Counted from the first letter of the stretch, positions 12,370-24,250 are shown. The stretch: DNA of 64,000 nt from Aselliscus stoliczkanus (GCA_033961575.1 CM066735.1:34615501-34679500), one strand, 5' to 3'. A program made the numbers and translations. The notes: a model not told the origin generated them from the sequence alone.

Positions 12370-13520
12370 GGAGAGGTACTAAGTGTATAAAGTGCTGTGA
12401 TTGACATGGCAAAGCAGTGTGTAGGATCAATAGAACCAAATGAAGAGTGGCCATTTCTAAGTGACTCCTAAAGCAGTAATGAAGGACTTCATAGAGAAGC
12501 TGCTGCCTGAATTACGCTTTAACAGTGATTGTTAAGTGTTCAGTGAGTGAACAGCAGTACAGGGGTTGGCTATGACAGCAGCACAGCAGACTGAGGGTTC
12601 AGTGTGTTATTGTCACAGAACTGGAAACAATGCAGTGTGACCTAAGAGTAGGTGGTTGTCACATGAAATGCCTTGAATGTCTCACTAAGACGTTTGACCT
12701 TTATTCTCAACCATTGTAGAGTCATGAAAAGATTTGAAGTGAAAGAATAACATCAAATTTATGCTTTAGAAATATTATTTGGACAATGATGGCCAGTCTG
12801 CTGGCAAAAAGATCAACTACAAGATTGTAGCAGAGACTGGTTAGCTGTTCACCAAACCCATTTTCCCTTCCCCCTGAGCACTCAACTAGATTGTGTATCC
12901 TGGTCTCTTGAAGGTGGGTACAGCCACATGGTACGTTTTAGCCAAAGAAAAGTGGATAGAAATGAGGTGTGTCACATCTAGGTCTGGCACATGAGACCCA
13001 TCAACATGCAATTCTGTGTATCCTTTCCTCTTAGGAAGTGATAGAGGAAGGAGGTAGAGACGCTTGGTAGAAGTTATTTGGGCCTCTGGGTCATTATTTG
13101 GAAGAGTACCAGACAGGAAATTAGAATACCTATTTTGGATATTTTGGAAGTGAAAAATTAACTTCTGTTGTGTTAAACTACTGAGATTTTGAGATAAATC
13201 TATTACAGCAGATTCAAATGGAACAGATAATATAGTTAGGTAAGGGATGACAAGATCTTGAAATAGTACAGTGATTATGGGATACGAAGAAATGGACTTT
13301 TGCAGGAAATGCTTAGTATAGAAGTAGCAAGGGGTATTGATTGGTGTAATGTGGAGTAAACAGAGGAACTGAGAATTACTTTCAGATTTTCAGCTCGGGT
13401 ACCTGGGCCAATGGTAACAGTAAAATGGTAATGGGAAAATTATATTCATAGGATGATGACAAGGTATTTTGACAAGATAATTATCATCAATTTGAACTTA
13501 CTTCTTTCGGGTATAATTGT
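12370..13520 (-). mobile_element. L2 LINE remnant, antisense (left part)
   Basis: Plus-strand text such as the 'gtagagtcatgaaaagatttgaag' area near 12715-12740 follows the order of an antisense L2 3' half. Similar text continues at 13230-13480. The part at 12850-13190 does not fit L2 and ends in a 'taaactactgagattt' phrase typical of old LTR or other retroposon 3' ends, so a separate insertion probably interrupts the L2. The L2 appears to continue beyond the SINE at 13536. Confidence 0.5.
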
Positions 13521-13535
13521 TTGAAAGACTATTTA

Positions 13536-13977
13536 TTTATTTATTTAATTGGGAAATTGGGGGAGGGGAACAGATAAGTTGCTGTCCTTTTGTTCTTCAG
13601 TCTGGTTGTGGAGGACATTGCTTCATAGTACCATGTTTGTATTGTGATCATTATGCTCTTCCCAGCTGAGGAAATTTGGTCACCTGCCATTGGACTGCTG
13701 CTCATGGCAGCTCACTCTGGCTGCTGACCACTCACGTGGGCTCACGACTGCTCATTCTGGCTGCTGGCCACTCACAGTAGCCCACTGCAGCCCCACTGCA
13801 GCCTACTCTGTTGCTGGCAACTCAGGGCAGCCCAGCTCCAGGTCGAGCTGTTGTTCACCATCTTAGCTGTAGAGGGCACAGTGTCACTGGCCCATGTGGG
13901 ATCTGAACCAGTGGCCCTGTTGATCAGAGCTCACGTTCCCATGCCAACTCTTAACTAACAAGCCACTTGACCGGCCC
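13536..13977 (-). mobile_element. Long composite tRNA-derived SINE, form A, antisense
   Basis: About 440 bp, bounded by a 15-base target-site duplication TTGAAAGACTATTTA at 13521-13535 and 13978-13992. The tRNA-like head lies at the right end (antisense GACCGGCCC at about 13969-13977), so the element is on the minus strand with its A-rich tail at the left. The body holds repeated 'ctggctgctg.ccactca' and 'cccactgcagcc' modules, suggesting internal expansion. The same long form is present at 21149 and 62019. Confidence 0.9.
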
Positions 13978-13992
13978 TTGAAAGACTATTTA

Positions 13993-14650
13993 ATTTGTTT
14001 ACATTTTCTAATTTTTTTCTATCCTTTGCCATGCTTTAATACTTCCCATTGATTTGGAGATTGGCCATGAGATTTTCTAATGAAATGAGAGAAATAGTTT
14101 TAGTTTACCAGTTTCAAGCAGAGACCTTAAGAAATATGTTTTCACTTCCCATGACTGTTCTTGATCTCCTGTTCTCTACCATGAGGACATCAGAGCCTGG
14201 GATTTTTTTGTTCAGCCTTCCCGTAATGCTTCATATGTCACTACACTATGGGAGCAGAGCCATAAATAAGAAGTAAATATTTGTGCTTATAAACCACATG
14301 AATTGTGCAGTGTTATTATAGGAAAAAAACAGACCTATTTGAATAAGATATTTGAATTACGTAGTAGGGAGTTGAGAATAATAATATTCTGGAGAAGAAT
14401 AAGCTGGAGATACAGATTTTGGCATTGTGGTGATGGGAGTCATGAAGGTGGATAAGCTCATCCAGGTAAATCATTGGAGAGAAGTTCAAGGATGGAAGGA
14501 ACCCTAAGAGTGACAGCAGTTCAGGTGTAGTCTGGGAAGGGGAGCTACAGTGAGGAGCGAGAATAATTAGTCAGGAGGAGAAGAAAATAACCAAAAGAAG
14601 GGAATGGAACAAAAAAAACGGAATGGCAATACATCAAGGAGGGTGTTATG
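13993..14650 (-). mobile_element. L2 LINE remnant, antisense (right part, interrupted by SINE)
   Basis: The segment at 14395-14645 resembles the antisense L2 text that normally follows the parts seen at 12370-13520. It has a purine-rich 'ggagaagaataagctgg' block, then 'gggaaggggagctacag', then 'atcaaggaggg'. The SINE at 13536 inserted into this older L2. The assignment is by memory of the family and is only moderately sure; 13993-14390 is less clear. Confidence 0.4.
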
Positions 14651-16971
14651 AGCAATAGCTAACATCACAGAAAATCTAGGTAATGACATGCTGAAAACAA
14701 TCCTTTTACTATAGCAATTAGAAGATTGCTAAAAATCACTATTATTAGATATCCAGTTAAATTAATACAGCCTGTACACTTAAATAATGTTGGTTCATTT
14801 AATGTTTGTTAAGTGAATGCCTTTATTTGACTGGACTTAAACAAATGTTAAAAACAAAAAAATGGTAATAACAACAAAAAAAATCCTGGCATTTTTTCAA
14901 CATTTTGTATAGTTGAGTTTCTATATTATGTGAACCCAAAATACTGTATGTATCTTAAAAATTAGCTTTACTTTTAATTGTATGAAACAACTTTATTAAA
15001 ATGATATGGTAGAAATTGAGTTTAATGATTTTTTTTAACGAAAATTTCATGCTTAAAGGAAAAAATACATATTTTGGCTTTTACTTCAATTTAAAAAGAT
15101 GGCTCTAAATTGATAAATTTTGCCCAGTTAGACAAATTTTGGGGGCATTTTAAAATGCCAATGAATCTAGTGGATAGGTTTAAAAATTATATTTATACAC
15201 CCTTTGAATTTATTGAAATTTAAAAACAAACATAAGATCTTTTGGAGCATTAAAGAAGAACTGGAATACTATTCAAGTAATGCGCTTAATTGATTGCCTT
15301 TTGAAACCAAAGATGCAAGCTTTTATGAAACATCTCATAGAAGAAAAGTATTTTCATTAGGAAACTTTTAGAATGACTGCTAGCCTCCTTAGGGAATTTT
15401 CTAGATGATAAAATAGTAAACATTTTGCTTAAGAATTTGTTATCTAAAAGCATCTGCCATCTAGAATTTTTGTGATGTAGAAAAGCTTTCAGGATGCATG
15501 GTGGAAAATATTGGTATTTAATTTACTGAACTGGAAAACACAACAATAGACTTTATGTTCCATAACGATACTGTGTACAATATCTATTCAAATATTTTAT
15601 ATTATATTGCTATTCTCAAGAACACCAAGTATCTCTAAATATAGGCACCACAGTGTTGTTTCTTATGTGCTCAGTTAAATGTAATAATTATAAAATGACA
15701 TATTTTTCAAGGGCAGGCATAGTACATAAACTGTGAAAGCTCCCCAAGCACATTTCTGAAGCACCCAGTAGGTAATTTTGGTAAGCCTACCAAAATAAGT
15801 TTTCAATTTAAAAGATGAGAACCATTTTCCTCTCAAGGAAATCAGAGCTCATTTAGCTAACTCTATTCAACTCAGGAAAGCTGAAATAGTTCTGAATTGA
15901 CCTTGATAGAAAATGGTAGACTACTGAGTTTCCCTGCTGAAATCATTGTTTTGTGATATCTTTCCTTAGACATCACATGTTGAGTCCTTCGTTCAGACTA
16001 CTTGATGTTTTGCTTTCCTTTGCACAATACTGACAGATTTCCACGTGCACTGCATGTTTGTCGGAGCATACCTGAACATCTCTGCTCTTACCAACCTTAC
16101 AAAAAGTCACTGTGTTAGCAATTAAACCTGCTTATGCCAGTTGAATTGCTCTTGTAATTATGTAATTTAGATATTGCATAACATGATGAAATATGAATTG
16201 AAAAAGAGCTATGGTAACCATGAAAATTAAATTTAATACCTTGGAAAACAATAAGTGCTTTCAAATTAGATGTTTATGCTAGACAACTCTAAAATAGTGG
16301 AAGGAAAATAAAGAAAAATCCAAAATCTAGAGGGATTCTGCATTCAAATCGTCTTCAAGGGTTTTAATATTTTTACTCCACTTTTAAAAGCCACAAACTA
16401 GAAATCTTAGGTAATATATTTATAATTATGGTTTATGCAAAAAGACAGCTTGAGGATCTGATCACAGATGTTTATCTCTAAAAAAAGTCTTTGGCCTGAC
16501 AATCTAAAGATTGCAAATGGATATAAATATATAGGTGTTAAATAATAAAAATTGGATATGTATCTTTCTCTTTTCGTAATATCTGGTCAAAGTAACTTTC
16601 AATTAACCAGTTTCTATCTCATTGAATAAGAAGGCTTCAATGATGTTGATGAAATCCACTGATGCCTCACCCCCTGCCAAGACTCTTACCTTGAGATCTT
16701 GACTTAGTAATCATTTCTCCATTTGAGACTTGATGCCTCATTTGGATCAGCTTCCCTAGTGATAACTTGTGCTAATGTTACTATGCCCAGGTGTGCCCTC
16801 ATGTCAGAGCAGACAAAACAGCCCTAAGTCCTGATGAACGTTGTATCTCCTAAGACAAAACCGATGGGGCTGGAGGACCATGTGAGGCTTTGATCTGGCA
16901 TGAGTATGCAGTGTTAACAGTAACTCCACTCATAATTGATTTTTCTTTGGAAATGTGATTGTTTCTATAAC
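14651..16971. other. Unassigned AT-rich sequence without recognised repeats
   Basis: More than 2 kb in which I recognise no transposable element. It is rich in TAAT/ATTA cores, for example around 16120-16260. Repeat-free stretches can be conserved non-coding sequence or just unique DNA, and the sequence alone cannot decide. Confidence 0.4.
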
Positions 16972-17249
16972 TTTTTTTTAAATAAAAGTTTATTGGGGAG
17001 ACAATATTAGAAAAATTACATAGATTTCCAGTGTACAATTCTGTAATACATCATCTATATATCACATTGTGTGTTCACCACCCAGAGTCAGTTCTCCTTC
17101 CATCACCATATATTTAATCCCTTTTACCAACAATCCAATTAAAAAATGGGCAGGGAACCTAAATAGAAATTTCTCTGAAGAGGACATACAGATGGCCAAT
17201 ACACATATGAAAAGATGCTCAACACACTAATCATCAGAGAAATGCAAAT
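16972..17249 (-). mobile_element. 5'-inverted (twin-primed) L1 insertion
   Basis: 16972-17128 is an L1 3' end in antisense: a poly-T start, then TTTATTGGGGAGACAAT and a ttccagtgtacaattctg-type block shared with 37182 and 42890. At about 17128 it switches to L1 ORF2-type sequence in sense (AACAATCCAATTAAAAAATG, then a 'gatggccaatacacatatgaa' block) up to about 17249. Opposite orientations joined head to head with no spacer are the hallmark of twin priming. The target duplication is unclear; TAACTTT occurs on both sides. Confidence 0.8.
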
Positions 17250-17439
17250 GTAACTTTCTTTTTTCAAGTCTTAACTGTCATGTGAAAGTTTTTTTTTAAA
17301 TTTGCTATTTGTATATTAAACATTGTCAAATTCCAAGCATTATCTCTGCATATAAATCACCTTAATGATTTATATATTATTTATAAATGAGTCTTATAAT
17401 TCAACTTATGATTATAACCATAAAACAAGTAAATGAGTA

Positions 17440-18075
17440 TTCTACACCATATGAGAACTAGACATAAAGCCAGAAGAACAGGTTCAAGTCACAAGCATGT
17501 CATTTCCTAGCAGCTTGATTTTAGAAAATTCATTTAATCTTTTTTCTGAGTCTCATTTTTTTCTCATTTATAAAATGTCAGTGACCTCATATTATAGGTA
17601 ATATTTTCTGTAGGTTTTAACACAATAGAGTGACAGTCATCATTGCAGATATTACATATTGGTGCTTTGACTAGAATTGCTATTTTAATTTTTTAAAACT
17701 TATGCAGCCTCCCGAAATCAGAGCTTAAACAACTTAATAATACCCATCTATAGAAGAAATGTATATCTTTACAGTTTAATTATAGCATAACTTAAATGAG
17801 AACCATGTTCTTGTTCAATGGTAGTTTAACATAAGGCAATTGTCCCATTTCAATTGTATATTCCTGATAAGAGTGTGTTTTCCCTAGAACTATTTTTAAT
17901 AATTCAAACTTTCAGTGTGAACTGGAATACTGGATGGAGAATCATGAGACTTGGTTTCTGTTTCTGACACTGTAACTAATTTGATATTCTTTTGGGACAA
18001 GGCATTTAACCTCTTTTTGGTTTAGTTTTATCAGCTGTAAATTGGTGTAAAAATGTATTCTAGGATAGAATGTCT
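17440..18075 (+). mobile_element. Two MIR-like SINE remnants, plus strand
   Basis: 17440-17640 and 17905-18075 each follow the MIR layout: a 'gagac/gagact..ggttc' portion, then 'aatttcattta..cttttt..tcagtttt', then a 'tctgtaaaat'-type core. Both are strongly diverged. MIRs are ancient tRNA-derived SINEs found across mammals. Confidence 0.45.
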
Positions 18076-18734
18076 GCAAAGTTACTTTTATTAAGGAAGT
18101 TATGATTTAAAAAATATGAATAAGGAAAAGAATGTACACTGTCTTGTAAGTGAATGACTAGGTGAATAAGCCTCATGCATTATAATTGTAAGCAAAAATG
18201 TCTGGTACAAATAGGGTCAATATTAACTATTAATTTCCCTTTCTCTGCAAAGAAAACACATAGGAGAAATCTTCGGCTTCCTCTTAAGGAGATTTTAGAA
18301 CACCAAAGTACATTGCATTTCCCCCCTTTCTTTAACAGAACAACAATTGCAAAGACCAAACGCCTTGGGAGGTAAGGGTGTGAGAATCTCATGTTTGAAC
18401 ACATACTGTTCCAGCAGAACCTGGCTGATGGTGTTGATTCTTTTCTTGTTAAAATTGACCAGGGTAGAAATTAAGCATGGAGGATATTTGAGTAATTTCC
18501 CTCTCTGATGTGTCTTCAAACCTAAAAAATGTAGCATGTCCTCACCATTCTTGCCTCTGATACTTTTTCCTTGTTTATCCCTAACATTTAAGCTACCCTG
18601 AGGATGATACTGTCCTGTGGAATGGTTACAAAGTTAGACCTCTTTGGAAACCAGGATTTAATAAATCAGATGTGCTGGTGTTTTCCATCAATATCAATCA
18701 CATTTCAATTTTTACAATTGCTAACTCACTTTAA

Positions 18735-18740
<6 letters not shown>

Positions 18741-18795
<55 letters not shown>
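18741..18795. repeat. (GA)n microsatellite
   Basis: About 27 uninterrupted AG units. Likely polymorphic in length. Confidence 0.97.
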
Positions 18796-18800
<5 letters not shown>

Positions 18801-20559
18801 TATAGACCCCACAAATTAAAACTGCTAACTTAAGGCATAAATAATTCATAATATGTGTCATTTCTTTTTTCTGACTCAGAATATGTTGCTCTTATCAAGT
18901 CTCATACTGTTAGAAATAAGCCGGTGAGAGTTTCACAGGTGCATTTTCAGAGCTGACCATGGCATAATGCTTTCTTTTTCCCTCCAATCATTTTTAGCTA
19001 CTAAATTCTCTGGGAAACTGAAGTAGCCAAGCTGTACGTCAGAAATGAAAAGATTCCCAAATTAGTTCTGGGTCTCTAGAGAGCACCTAAAGGACTTAAT
19101 GTTATTACTGTATGTTTATTGTTAGGGTGTCACATAAAGTGTAGTAATTTATAATTTAAAAACAAATACAAAAATTCCTTTTTTTTAATCCTTAGAAGCT
19201 AAAATACTAACACTAACACCACTGTCTACAAAAGAGAGAGAAAAAAGGAGGGAGAAAGGAATTGTCTAGAAGGGAAGAATGAAGGACAAAGAGTTTGTGG
19301 CTGAAATGAAATATAAGAGTTTTGAGTAAAAAAAAGAGGATTTATTTCTCATCAGCTTTCCTCAAACTGTGTTACCTATTCTAAGAGTTCATCCTTCCTT
19401 GAATGGCTTAGTACTATATTTTTATTTATTAGGTATCAAAATCCATTAGGATTACCTCTTTATAAGAAGTAGGGATTCTGCTCTATGTGGTTGCTGAAAA
19501 ACCCAGGAAAGACAACAAGAACATTTTTATTTTCCCAAGTTGGTGAAAAAGAATAACATTTTTTTCTTTCCTAAATTGAACTGCAGGTGCTTCTATTTGA
19601 ATGCCATCTACATGGACTTTCAAACACAGGTATAAGTCCCCCTACAAGTAAGTTAGGATGGGCTACTAGAAGTCACACTATTTACCTAGCTATTTAATTT
19701 GAGAGAAACATAATGGTAATGGGGGGGGGGTATTTCAGGAAAGCTTGACTACAACACAGCAGTGTTTTGAGATATAAAATTAATATTAAGTCTGTATCTG
19801 CAAACATAAGGAGTTGAAGGAATTGTCATACCGCATGGTACAGCAAGAAAGACCTATTGATAGTATTATCATAAGATAATTTATTTAAGCTAAAAATACA
19901 TAAGATTAATACAAAAACATGGGTTGCTTCATGATTTTTTACATCATCATTTGTTGTGTGACACTTTTGCAAACTTGTTCCTTTATAATATCTCATTATA
20001 AAAGCCCAAAAGTGAGAAAGGAAAGGTTTTGATTGTGTCATCTTGATCAACCATATTGGACAAAAAGAAGAGAGAAAGGTCAATTCAAAAGAGAATAGCT
20101 GTGACCAGGTTTTTTCCATGAAGTTTAATAAGAAACCCTTTCTGGAAGCCCTATAGAACAATTTTTGAATCTCTACTTAGACCTCTAAAATGCTTCACAG
20201 CAAAGACATGAGAATCAGAGAGGGACTATCTGGTTATCATCAGTTGTCATTTTGAGTAGAAAGTAAGAATATTATGTTAAAAGAGTTCTTCTTACTAAAA
20301 TATTTCTCACAGTTTTCAACCTTGTATATTGCTTACAAAACAAATTTATTACTCCTTTTTGTCCCAGAGAAGAAAAAAGGTATCCCTTTGATTTTTGGTG
20401 AAAAATCCTCCTAAAACACTTTCCTACTTATTGTGTTAAAAGCTAAAATTCCACGATGCTTGGGGGATACTAAGACCAAGAGATCTCAATACACAAGTTA
20501 AATGAAATTAAAATATAGTGATGGAGATGATATACATTGATAATTACAATTATAATTCA
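18796..20559. other. No recognised feature
   Basis: Unique-looking AT-rich sequence. A 10-base G-run lies near 19721. The 111-codon minus-strand frame at 19826-20161 resembles nothing I know. Confidence 0.45.
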
Positions 20560-21130
20560 CTACACAAATAATAGAAAAGTGTAACTCAAGAAAGTATATT
20601 GAAAGCAGTTTATAGAAGTTGTGAGAAGTAAGAGAGGCTATCTTTTTGGGTGATTGAGTGTTTCTTGGAAAAAGCTGAAGGAAGGTGTAATTCAAACAGA
20701 TGGAGATCATCCCTGTCACTATATATGACAGAAGAACAGGTGAAGAGGAGGAAGAAAGATGGAGTGTGCTGGAGGACGAGCAGGGAGTTTGGGAGTGTAT
20801 GGCACCTTGGGAAATATTGTGATATGAGATTAAAAAGGTAGGTAGAGGCTAGAATTTGGGGAACTCTGAATGTTAGGTTGGGGAGCTTAGATTTGAAGCA
20901 CTAAGGTTTTTACACTGAAGTCATATGGCTAGAGCTGTGTTTCAAAAGAACTAGTTAGATGGAAGAGTATAGGTGGACCTAGACATGGGGTGAGGGAAAC
21001 TGAGGTGAGGGTATGAGATTGGAAACCTTTGAGATGACGTAGGTGGGGAGCTGAGGCCCTGAAGAATGGGTAACAGCAGAAATGGAAAAAAATGGATGGC
21101 AACCAAAAGAGAGGGAACGATGGGACCTTG
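20560..21130 (-). mobile_element. Probable L2 LINE remnant, antisense
   Basis: Purine-rich plus-strand text at 20690-21060 ('gaagaggaggaagaaagatgg', 'gaagtcatatggctagagc', 'gaggtgagggtatgag') has the style and order of antisense L2 3' sequence. Diverged, and not confirmed by alignment. The SINE pair at 21149 inserted at its right end. Confidence 0.35.
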
Positions 21131-21148
21131 CAAAAGATTGATTTTTTT

Positions 21149-21584
21149 AAAAAAAGATTTTATTGGGGAATTGGGGGAGGGGAACAGTGTTGGGGAACTG
21201 GGGAAGGGGAACAGACAAGTTGCTGTCTTTTTGTTCTTCAGCCTAGTTATGGAGGACATTGCTTCACTGGCCCATGTTGGTATCGTCATTGTGCTCTTCT
21301 CAGGTGAGGCAGATCGGTTGCCAGCCTCTGGATGGTCGCTCACAGCAGCTCTTGGCAGCTCACACCAGCTGCCAGCCACTCACTGTAGCCTATGGCAGCC
21401 CACTGCAGCAGTGGCTTCAGCTATGCCTTCCCAGGGGACTCAACAGCAGCCCAGCTCCTGGTGGAGCTGTTGTTCACCGTCTTAGCTGTAGAAGGCAGTG
21501 TCACTGGCCCTCATATGTGGGATCTGAACCCGGGCCGCTGGCATCCCAGGCCAGCTCTTAACCAACACTCCACTCAGCCAGCCC
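21149..21584 (-). mobile_element. Long composite tRNA-derived SINE, form A, antisense
   Basis: Same family as the copy at 13536. The A-rich tail is at the left (AAAAAGATTTTATTGGGGAA) and the tRNA-like head at the right (antisense CTCAGCCAGCCC). A GGGGAACTGGGG-type block is duplicated near 21163-21215. Flanks are AAAAGATTGATTTTT on the left and ACAAACGATTGATTTT on the right, a target-site duplication with one substitution. The open frames at 21066-21561 on the plus strand and 20951-21379 on the minus strand are largely translations of this SINE, not genes. Confidence 0.9.
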
Positions 21585-21600
21585 ACAAACGATTGATTTT

Positions 21601-21705
21601 TTTTTTTTTTTTGAGGGCAGAGTCACTGGCCCTCATATGTGGGACTGAACCGGGGCCGCTGGCTTCCCAAGCCAGCGCTTAACCACCGCGCCACTCAGCT
21701 GGCCC
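21601..21705 (-). mobile_element. Short tRNA-derived SINE, form B, antisense
   Basis: A T-run followed by a GAGGGCAGAGTCACTGGCCC body and an antisense head ending CTCAGCTGGCCC. AAACGATTGATTTT occurs on both sides (21587-21600 and 21707-21720). The element therefore landed inside the right-hand target duplication of the SINE ending at 21584, giving three copies of the same site. Form B recurs at 33944, 45978 and 60824. Confidence 0.92.
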
Positions 21706-21849
21706 TAAACGATTGATTTTTAAGGGGCACATGAACAGGAGAGTGAAAGATAACTTCCTAGTGTCAGTTCTGTGACTAGATTATTAGGAAGGGCAGGGGA
21801 GGACCTATTTAAAACTAAAGAAGGTAAAGTAGGCAAGTAAGGGTTCTCC

Positions 21850-21995
21850 CCTTGGGCCTTCAGAGAGCACAGCCCTGCACACCATCTTGAGATTGCAGAT
21901 TTAGCTTCCAGAAATGTGAGACAATGAATTCCTGCTGTTTTAAGCTCCCCAGGTTTTGGTATTTTGCTATGGCAGTTCTAGGAAACTAAAGCACT
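21850..21995 (+). mobile_element. 3' end of an MLT1-like (ERVL-MaLR) LTR
   Basis: The sequence runs through a 'cagaaatgtgagacaatgaa' block, 'tgctgttttaagctcccc' and 'ggtattttgctatggcag' to 'ctaggaaactaaagca'. This order is the well-known 3' part of MLT1-class solitary LTRs, including the polyadenylation area. The 5' half is not recognisable upstream. Confidence 0.7.
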
Positions 21996-22339
21996 GCTCC
22001 ACATTCTTTAATTAAGGCAGTGTATGCTGACCTTCACCCAGTCATATCTGAAACTATTTGGTATTAGAAGGGAAAGAAAAGATACCCACAACAACATACA
22101 AGTGAACACTGCTAGGACTGTGGCTGGAAAAGCCTCTTTTAAGATGAAGGAGCTTCAAAAGACAGTTCTGGTCACAGAGCCTGACCAAGTGTACACATTT
22201 GAGAGACTCAGCTGTTCTGAATATGTCTTTCATAAGTTTCAATTTTATATTGTTTTAGAGAAATTATTCAGATCTTCCCAGGAGAACACAGCCTGGGATT
22301 GTGCTGTGGAGCAGAGAGAAGTGCGTTATAAAGCACACC

Positions 22340-22411
22340 TTTCATATCCCCGTGGCAATTAACTAGTATGTTGTTTTGTACACCTGAAACTAATAAAAAA
22401 ATAATTAAAAA
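22340..22411 (+). mobile_element. Very short L1 3' tail, plus strand
   Basis: GTTGTTTTGTACACCTGAAA at about 22371-22390 with an A-rich tail is the extreme 3' end of an L1 of the type seen antisense at 29090. ATAAAGCACAC on the left (about 22329) and ATAAAGCATAC on the right (about 22414) may be the target duplication. It is a heavily 5'-truncated copy. Confidence 0.6.
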
Positions 22412-22999
22412 AACATAAAGCATACTTCTCAGGGCCTGCCAGCTACAGAGGAAGGGATGGCAGGTAACATATAATAACTGTGCACAGCCAGATTGTTGGA
22501 ATGGAGCCCAAGAAAGGGAAATGAATACTTTCCTATCAAGTTTAGTTTTCCTAAATTGAATGAAAGAAAAAAAAATCACAGGAAAATTGGATTGAGTCAT
22601 TGCCACATTCATTCCCTGAAGTTTAAGTTATAGCTGAACATTACAGAAAAGGCTCTGAATGAAATTTTGTTTTATCTACTCTAATGATGTAAACATTCAC
22701 TGATTAAAGAGATTGCCCTTAAATGTCATCCATAAAAACATGACATCTATAAAATGGCCAAGTTTAAGACACATCGAATGGCAGTGTCTTTTCGATAGCC
22801 ATCAGAGACAGCTGGTCTTTTTAAGCTGGAAGCAAAGCTGCCTCTAAAATGGGGCTAAATCTTTGGAACTGGGAGCAGAGTTTGGAGTGGAGTGCTTAGC
22901 CTACAACTAGATGCAGAAAAACCTCCGTGAGCAGAAATAGCCAGATCAGGGGTGAAACTTCCAAAAAGAAACTCATATATCCATAACTCCTCCTCATCC

Positions 23000-23170
23000 T
23001 TTTCAATTTATTAGTTTACTTATTCAACAAATATTATATTTAGTATCTACTATTTGCTGGCATGCCTCTTAGATCATGACTATGGCAATAAGGTAGACGA
23101 ATGAAATCCCCTCAGTTGAGCTTATATTCTAGCAAATGATAAAAAATAAGTAAATAAATAAAAACCAGTT
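23000..23170 (-). mobile_element. L2 3' end, antisense
   Basis: 'ttattcaacaaatatta', 'tagtatctactatttgctgg' and 'gagcttatattctag' follow the antisense L2 3' end in order. Moderately diverged. Confidence 0.65.
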
Positions 23171-23964
23171 TGCCATTCGCCTCCTCTCTTGTCTCTCAAA
23201 CCTGTCCACATCTAGGTGAGGTCAGGAAAGCTAAAGAAAACTGACTGAGAATGAAACAATATAACACCTTTTTATTCTGAGGGACACAAAGCATCCCATT
23301 GAAGCAATTCGGAGTCACCATTGTAAACTGGGAATTCTGCTTAATAGAAGAGACATTTCTAAGTATTGTTCCAATCACTATTCATCTTTATGGCATTTAC
23401 TCCATTTTATGGCATTTTATGAATTTTTTTAAATAGCAAAAACAAAACTACAGAAGCTTTTTCAGCACATTGCAATATTCAGAAGATGGCCCTTATAGAT
23501 TAGTGAATTCCAGAGTTGGTTGGAACTTAGCATGTATTTGTTTTAACCCTCAAGACATCTCTTTTCAATAGAAATAAAAACTATTAACTACCTAGAAGTC
23601 GTTTGGTGTCTGATGCCTTAACACTGTAAGAATCAATAGTCACGAAAGGCAAGGATAGCTTCTACATGTCTGGTTGATGCATAGGTACTATAGTCACATG
23701 CTTGAGGTGTTATTTTTTCAGACAGTTATTCTGCTCTTTTCCTTTATACTAGCTTTATAAGTGGCCAGGAAACTATAATATTATTAATCATTTGAAGAGT
23801 ACTAACGAGACACTCCATGTTCAGAAGGCGAAGCAGCACCAGGGAGACTGGTGGAATCTTCATCCCCAAAGACAAAGTCACAGTGTTTTGTAGACTTGGT
23901 ATGCTGAGTGAGTCAGACCTTAGAAAACCAGTCATTAGCCCAAGGGACCCACCAAATTTCGGGA

Positions 23965-24016
23965 ATTACATTCTCGTGAATTTGACTATATTCCCTATGC
24001 TGTACTTTGCATCATA

Positions 24017-24067
<51 letters not shown>

Positions 24068-24250
24068 ATCTGACATTCAATGTTATTTTTTTATTAATTT
24101 CAGGTATACAGTGCAGTGGTTAGGTATTTATATTATCTATGAGGCAATCCCCCAATAAATCTAGTACCCATCTAACACCATACATAGTTTTTATAACATA
24201 ATTACCGATATTCCCCATACAGTAATTTGTAACCCTGTGACTATTCACAG
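23965..24250 (-). mobile_element. L1 3'-end fragments, antisense, interrupted by (TATC)n
   Basis: 24071-24250 reads as an antisense L1 3' end: TGACATTCAATGTTATTTTT, 'gtatacagtgcagtggtta', 'ctagtacccatctaacacc', then 'catagtttttataacat'. It is the same family as 29090-29330. A second piece at 23976-24014 (TTGACTATATTCCCTATGC) belongs further into the same 3' end but lies on the other side of the tetranucleotide repeat, so order is duplicated or rearranged. Confidence 0.7.
24015..24070. repeat. (TATC)n microsatellite
   Basis: About 13 TATC units between two pieces of an antisense L1 3' end. Likely polymorphic. Confidence 0.97.

Noticed and set aside
20951..21682. Cluster of long open frames on both strands (up to 142 codons)
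   Set aside because: They coincide largely with two antisense SINEs; GC-rich SINE bodies are stop-poor in several frames. No start context, splicing signal or domain.
22024..22362. 112-codon plus-strand frame
   Set aside because: No similarity I recognise; it runs into an L1 tail at its 3' side and has no gene context.
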